This document shows positions 18,518-22,295 of a stretch of 22,295 nucleotides of DNA, in pieces; the stretch's first letter is position 1, and each line of letters opens with the position of its first letter. The DNA lies in NCBI GenBank assembly GCA_037447655.1, contig JBBHKE010002497.1, positions 1 to 22,295 of the forward strand, read 5' to 3'. Made by a program: the position numbers and the translations under genes. This DNA comes from Zygnema cylindricum. Taxonomy: Eukaryota; Streptophyta; Zygnematophyceae; Zygnematales; Zygnemataceae. The notes beneath the pieces are model-generated. The model was not told the DNA's origin. It searched no databases and saw only the letters and a program-made list of their open reading frames with translations.

Positions 18518-18532
18518 ATAAGGAGGGGATGA
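18518..18532 (+). other. Polypurine tract
   Basis: Purine-rich ATAAGGAGGGGATGA immediately before the 3' LTR: the plus-strand DNA primer site of the element. Confidence 0.8.
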
Positions 18533-19499
18533 TGTAACAGTAATAGCGGATCGAACTTGTTTATAAATGGGTATTTAGGTGTTATAATTATAGAGTACTA
18601 AAATTGGTAGACGTCCGCGAAAGAATCACGCTATTTGGAGTTATATTTTAAAAGTTATAGCGATGGGTGTATTTAGGTGACAGCGTGGGGTCTAAATAAC
18701 AAGTGGGTATCATTGAAACGGGTTAAGGGTCAAATTAGTACCGAAATTACGCGCGTACGTTTCATAAAGTTCTAATGAAACGTTTAGTATGCACGGTGGT
18801 TCGTTTCGTACAAATTTTAGTACGAAACGTCACTTTCACTTAAGGGAATTTCATAGGAAGTTTCGCGTGCGAAATTTGTTACGCACGCTCGTGCGAAGTC
18901 GCGTTTCGTTTGGCGCGCAATTTTGCACGTAAATGTTACGTAGTGAAACGTAACGTTTGATTGGTTAGTAAAGCGCTAAGTAGTTAGTAAGAGATTTCGC
19001 ACGTTTTTGCATTGGTCAGTCTGAGTCTTTGCTGATCAATGATTGGCCCAGGTAAAAGCCTGTTAAAACGGAGCGTTGACTCTGGCCTGGCGAGTCCAGG
19101 GCGATGATGGATAAATAGTGAAGTGTAAGAGGAGAGTAGACATCTTTTCCTTTGGAAAAGTTTGTGGAAATTCCAGCTGATCTTGGTCCTGAGCGATTAA
19201 TACCAAATTGGAGAAAAGGCATTTTTGCATTGAAATCTCTTACTAATTAAATAGTGTTTTAGTAGTTAAGAGATAGAATTATTAAGAGTGGAGAGTAGAG
19301 GAAACACTTTAAATTGAAGGGTTGAGCCACGAGGGCAAGAGACCAAGCTAATGTTATGTGGACAGAAGCTTCTTCTAATTTAAAGTTATCCTTATGTAAG
19401 TGTTTTCCAATGTGGATGTGTATTTTCCAATGTGTGGAATGTGTGGTTGGAATTGTTTGTAGTAATGGGATTTTCTGAGAGGTAGGAGATCCTGTTACA
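18533..19499 (+). repeat. 3' LTR
   Basis: 967 bp, aligned without gaps to the 5' LTR (offset 6813). By eye the only difference is A at 19398 versus G at 12585. Same TGTAACAG...CTGTTACA ends. Confidence 0.95.
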
Positions 19500-19504
19500 T
19501 GTAG

Positions 19505-19748
19505 GTACCAGGATCAAATCTTGGGGTCTGTCAAACCTTTTGGTAATTCTACCAAGATTTTGCTGCATGTCTCTCTAGACAGCCAACTTAGGCAGCCATG
19601 GCTCTGTTCCCTCTCTAGCCTTCAGTGACTACGGCAAGTGTGGGGGTTGGAGAGAGGAGTTAAAGTCAGACTGTCTCTTTTTCTTTTCTGCTTTTATGTT
19701 ACAGTCTAAACCTAGAAAATATCGAAAGAAAACATCATTTTATACGGT
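19505..19748. other. Flank with leader shared between satellite loci
   Basis: No gene. GTGACTACGGCAAGTGTGGG (19625-19644) matches GATGACTAAGACAAGTGTGGGG at 10615-10636. Both precede the 21-bp satellite, so the two loci share more than the tandem unit. Confidence 0.55.
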
Positions 19749-19971
19749 ACACACATGTCTATTCTTTGTGCACACATGTCTATTCTTCGTACACATATGT
19801 CTATTATTTCTCGTACACACATGTATATTATTTCTTCGTACACACATGTCTATTATTTCTGGTACACACATGTATATTATTTCTTCGTACACACATGTCT
19901 ATTCTTTCGTACACACATGTCTATTCTTCGTACACACATGTCTATTCTTGTTACAGACGTGTCTATTTCCT
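19749..19971 (+). repeat. 21-bp tandem satellite, second locus
   Basis: About ten units of the ACACATGTCTATTCTTCGTA family, same orientation as 10686-10940. Here several units are expanded to 24-25 nt (ATTATTTCTTCGTAC). The long frames through it are repeat artefacts. Confidence 0.9.
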
Positions 19972-19995
19972 GTGGAGATCGCCCAAATGAAGACG

Positions 19996-20004
19996 AAACC
20001 CTAA
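19996..20004 (+). promoter_or_regulatory. Telobox in the presumed promoter
   Basis: AAACCCTAA, the plant telobox, 166 nt upstream of the ATG at 20170. In plants this element is common near the transcription start of translation, ribosome-biogenesis and cell-cycle genes. Function here is inferred from motif and position only. Confidence 0.5.
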
Positions 20005-20169
20005 AAACTTTCCATCGCAGTCGTTAGATAAAGATACTGACAAGCATGCACCGACAAAAACCGTTTTAAGTGCCGAAAAAAACGTGATCTAATACCAAAA
20101 CACGATGTACTTTACCATTTGCGGCGAACCGACTCGTGACACGCGTCACATCCTCCTCATTTCGCTCCC

Positions 20170-20358
20170 ATGGATTCCAAAACTCCGTGGGATCACGTCC
20201 ACGCGTACAGTCGTGCGTACGGACATACGTACGGATCGCACAGCGTGGTCCCGTCCAGTCGCAGTACATCCATAGCTGGCAGCCCCGCCGCTACGCCGCG
20301 GAGAGCATGGAACGGGCGGCTGCCGTTTTCGCAGTTAAGCCGCACGGATTCCGTACAG
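20170..20358 (+). CDS. Exon 1 of unrecognised gene
   Basis: ATG at 20170, 63 codons, donor CAG|GTGTGT at 20359. The amino-acid sequence is low in hydrophobics and begins MDSKTPWDHVHAY. Other frames across this GC-rich block are also open (20136-20435), so the frame choice rests on the ATG context and on phase 0 agreement with exon 2. Confidence 0.5.
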
Positions 20359-22001
20359 GTGTGTCCTCTTGGGGTTTTCGGAAAGGATCGGAAAAGATCG
20401 GTAAAGATCGGAAAGGATCGGAAATAGCATTTTGACGTGGTCTGTTTACATATTATGTCTTTTAGGGTTATTTTAGGGTTAGGGTTAGTAAGGGCTAGGG
20501 TTTGTTTAGGGTTGAGGTTGTTTCAGGATTTTAGTATTTTTTAGATTTTATTTTGGTGGATTTTTTAAAGTTATTTATTACTGTTTTCTTAGTTGTTTTT
20601 TTTTTATTTTTTGAAGATATTTTCTATTGTACAGCTGATTTTTTTATTTTATTTTCCTCATACAATTGACTTATTAAGGTTTTCTTTAAAAAAAAATTCC
20701 GGTAATATAGGGATAATCAGTTTACATTTTTTTTTCAATTTTTTGGAGTTGGATTAGTGGTTTTTTATTGTCCTTTTTTGCTGTATACAGGAGAAAAAAA
20801 AGTCATTGCGTTTTTAGTTTTTTTTTGTAGGTTTTCTAAATTAAAACATTTATATTTTGAAATGGATTCTTGAAATTGAGTTTGGATTGATTTAGTTCCA
20901 TAATTAGAGATGTGTGTAGATTTTTCAAATACATTTTTTTATTATTATTGTTATTTTAGGTTTCTATTAGGGTTGGAAAATGAAACCTTTCATTATTTTA
21001 GCCATTTTATCCTTTTATATATTTTTCTTATTGTTCTATTTTTTTATTTATAACACACTTCCACAGGAAAAAAAAAAAAAACATCCTTTTTCTTTTTTGT
21101 TTAATTGTTTATTGCCTTTAAGCTTTTATTCGTTTATTTGCTTATTTCTTTATTCATAGAGGGAGATGGAGGGAGAGGGAAGGAGAGGTGGAGAACGAGA
21201 GAGAGGTGGGGAGGCGGAGGCGGAGGGGGAGGCTTTCTTACGTCTCCTTTTGTCTTTTCAATTTTTTTATTCATAACTCTTTTGCAAAAAAAAAAAAAAA
21301 AACCAAGACGTCCGTTTTTTTTTTCCTTGCTTTTTTGCATTTTCACTTATATGTTTGTTTCCTTATTTTTTTTGTCTTATCTGTCTTTCCGTCTCTCTCT
21401 TTTCCTCCACGTCTTCCTCTCCCTCCAGTCCTACGACCTCCCCCCCCCCTCCGTCAGCGGCTCGGAGCTCGCCTTGCAGCTCTTCCAGGAATTGGGCTTT
21501 TCCACCGAGGCTCAGGTATGTCCGTACACTGTCCGTACATCCGAGGAAGAGGGGGGGAGGGGGGGAGGGGGGGGGGGGGGGGGGGGAGGGGGGGGGGGGG
21601 GGGGGGAAGGAGGGGAGAGGGGGGGAATCATGGGAGTGGAGGGAGGGGAGGGAGGAGGCCGGAGCCTGGGTGAAATTGTTTGGTGTTGTTTTTCAGAAAA
21701 AAAAATGTGTTTGCATTTGGCATTATGCACTTTTTCTTGGCCCCACCTCTGGGGGTGAGAGGGTTGCTGAAAAGTGAAAAAATCACCAGTTATTTTTTAT
21801 TTTTTTTCTTCAGTGGCTCTTAAGAATGTTTTTCGGTCATTAGGCATCTTTTTTTTTTTTTCTTTTTTACTTGTAGGTGTTTTTGTTTGTTTAAAGGATG
21901 TCTCGAAGGAGGAAATTGACCCGACAGTCGCTTTAATGGAAAAAATCTTTCACGAGGACAAAAAGTTGTCGGAATTTCGTTTCCAACAGAAAATTCGAGA
22001 G
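20170..22001 (+). CDS. Unrecognised spliced gene, 5' part (three exons, continues right)
   Basis: Plus-strand gene model: exons 20170-20358, 21429-21515 and 21897-22001 (189, 87 and 105 nt; 63+29+35 codons), with GT-AG introns of 1070 and 381 nt. Every junction is phase 0 and the joined frame has no stop. The start ATG lies in CTCCCATGG, a good plant context, at the head of a GC-rich, CpG-dense block, and a telobox lies upstream. The N-terminal 63 residues are Ser/Arg/Thr/His-rich and look disordered. Exons 2-3 give a Pro-rich turn, then helical, charged sequence (ELALQLFQELGFSTEAQ; VALMEKIFHEDKKLSEFRFQ). I do not recognise the family. The exon 1 assignment is less sure than exons 2 and 3; exon 3 ends at GAG|GTGAGA and the gene leaves the window. 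Confidence 0.6.
20381..20424 (+). repeat. 10-bp tandem repeat (GAAAGGATCG)n
   Basis: Four and a half units of GAAA(G/A)GATCG just inside intron 1 of the gene model. Confidence 0.85.
20461..20515 (+). repeat. Telomere-like TTTAGGG cluster in intron 1
   Basis: TTTAGGGTTATTTTAGGGTT, then AGGGTTAG and GGGCTAGGGTTTGTTTAGGG: degenerate plant telomere units about 100 nt after the exon 1 donor. It may be a telobox cluster acting with the upstream telobox, or a small interstitial telomeric relic. Confidence 0.7.
20516..21428 (+). other. T-rich remainder of intron 1
   Basis: Strongly T-rich on plus, with A-runs at 21067-21081 and 21286-21302 and a GA-rich patch at 21160-21232. It ends in a CT tract and CCCTCCAG acceptor. 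No exon seen inside. Confidence 0.5.
21429..21515 (+). CDS. Exon 2 of unrecognised gene
   Basis: 87 nt between TCTCCCTCCAG and GTATGT, phase 0 at both ends. GC-rich against T-rich introns, a typical exon signature. It encodes SYDLPPPSVSGSELALQLFQ and nine more residues. A run of ten C (21440-21449) encodes the prolines and is the weak point for sequence accuracy. Confidence 0.7.
21547..21625 (+). repeat. G-run in intron 2
   Basis: About 80 nt of almost pure G with single A interruptions, capable of G-quadruplex formation on the sense strand. Its length is probably uncertain in the assembly. Frames across it are artefacts. Confidence 0.85.
21897..22001 (+). CDS. Exon 3 of unrecognised gene
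   Basis: 105 nt between TTTGTTTAAAG and a GTGAGA donor, phase 0 at both ends. It encodes DVSKEEIDPTVALMEKIFHE and then DKKLSEFRFQQKIRE, a charged, probably helical segment. Its last ~22 nt and the start of the next intron recur, diverged, at 22087-22133. Confidence 0.7.
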
Positions 22002-22295
22002 GTGAGAAAGTTTATTTGTCTTGTTCAGTTTTTGGTTTGTTTTTTTTTTCGTTTTGTTTTTTTCTCGTCGTCTTTTAATACTAAAATTTTCCATCAAAAA
22101 ATACGAGAGGTAAAAAAATTAATTTGCATTCCATTCGACTTGAATCTCTCTTCGTCTTCTCTTTTTTTCTTTCTTTTTTTGAGAAGTCTAATTTTAATAT
22201 TCAAAATCACCAAAATTATCACTGAATTATCTACTTTTTCTTTTCTTATATTTGCAAGTTTTTTTTTTTTTTTTTTTTTTTTTTTGTAAATTAAT
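22002..22295 (+). other. Start of intron 3
   Basis: T-rich, with a diverged duplicate of the exon 3/donor junction (22087-22133) and a 28-nt T-run near 22258-22285. The next exon is outside the window. Confidence 0.55.

Larger units (their letters stand above)
11715..19504 (+). mobile_element. Ty3/gypsy (chromovirus-like) LTR retrotransposon with target duplication
   Basis: Complete element (11720-19499) flanked by a perfect 5-bp target-site duplication TGTAG (11715-11719, 19500-19504). Order: 5' LTR, PBS, leader, gag, protease, RT, RNase H, integrase, PPT, 3' LTR. This RT-RNase H-integrase order defines Ty3/gypsy. A chromodomain-like tail after the GPF/Y motif of integrase points to the chromovirus branch. 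The 967-bp LTRs differ at one position by eye, so insertion was recent. Gag, PR-RT and integrase are intact frames, but the RNase H to zinc-finger stretch is broken, so this copy is not autonomous. Confidence 0.95.

Noticed and set aside
21105-21777. Long Gly-rich frames through the G-run
   Set aside because: Caused by the homopolymer; only the 21429-21515 part has exon signals.
1-22295. CRISPR arrays, bacterial operons, rRNA genes
   Set aside because: No spaced direct repeats of CRISPR type and no rRNA motifs seen; the window is plainly eukaryotic.

Overview
The window is nuclear DNA of a plant or other streptophyte. It holds a leucine-rich-repeat (LRR) receptor-type gene built from ~72-nt phase-2 exons, an LTR retrotransposon whose primer-binding site matches plant initiator tRNA-Met, decayed Ty1/copia gag, miniature inverted-repeat elements, AT-rich introns and plant telomere-type (TTTAGGG/telobox) motifs. 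I cannot name the species. The whole window reads as eukaryotic: there are no operons or ribosome-binding sites, and real exons are short and easily missed by ORF length.

Left part (1-2.6 kb, minus strand): the 5' half of an LRR gene. Four exons (2509-2371, 2240-2169, 693-625, 199-128) encode the LRR N-terminal cap and three consecutive repeats. All three introns are phase 2, and the gene runs off the left edge. The 1475-nt intron between the second and third exons holds a (GACATC)n hexanucleotide array, which produces long but meaningless ORFs on both strands.

Middle (2.6-11.7 kb): no convincing gene. Instead there are microsatellites, a GTAC-rich stretch, at least two TA-flanked miniature inverted-repeat elements sharing a CACCG...ATCG...TTAGCG terminus, three copies of a dispersed repeat of ~360-430 bp (8014-8375 minus, 9731-10135 plus, 10951-11380 plus), a decayed copia gag on the minus strand, a tRNA-like relic, and a 21-bp tandem satellite.

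11720-19499: a complete Ty3/gypsy (chromovirus-like) LTR retrotransposon with 967-bp LTRs that differ at one base by eye, a perfect 5-bp target duplication (TGTAG), PBS, gag with three zinc knuckles, protease, reverse transcriptase, RNase H, integrase with D,D35E and a divergent C-terminal chromodomain-like tail, and a polypurine tract. Gag, PR-RT and integrase are open. The RNase H/linker stretch (16456-17236) carries three frameshifts and two in-frame stops. The near-identical LTRs therefore suggest a defective copy mobilised in trans.

Right part (19.5-22.3 kb): a second locus of the same 21-bp satellite, then a telobox (AAACCCTAA) and a GC-rich start that opens a plus-strand spliced gene. 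Three phase-0 exons (20170-20358, 21429-21515, 21897-22001) join into one open frame of 127 codons leaving the window. I do not recognise its product. Its introns hold telomere-like repeats, homopolymers and a G-run, and the end of exon 3 with its splice donor is present as a diverged duplicate about 107 nt downstream.
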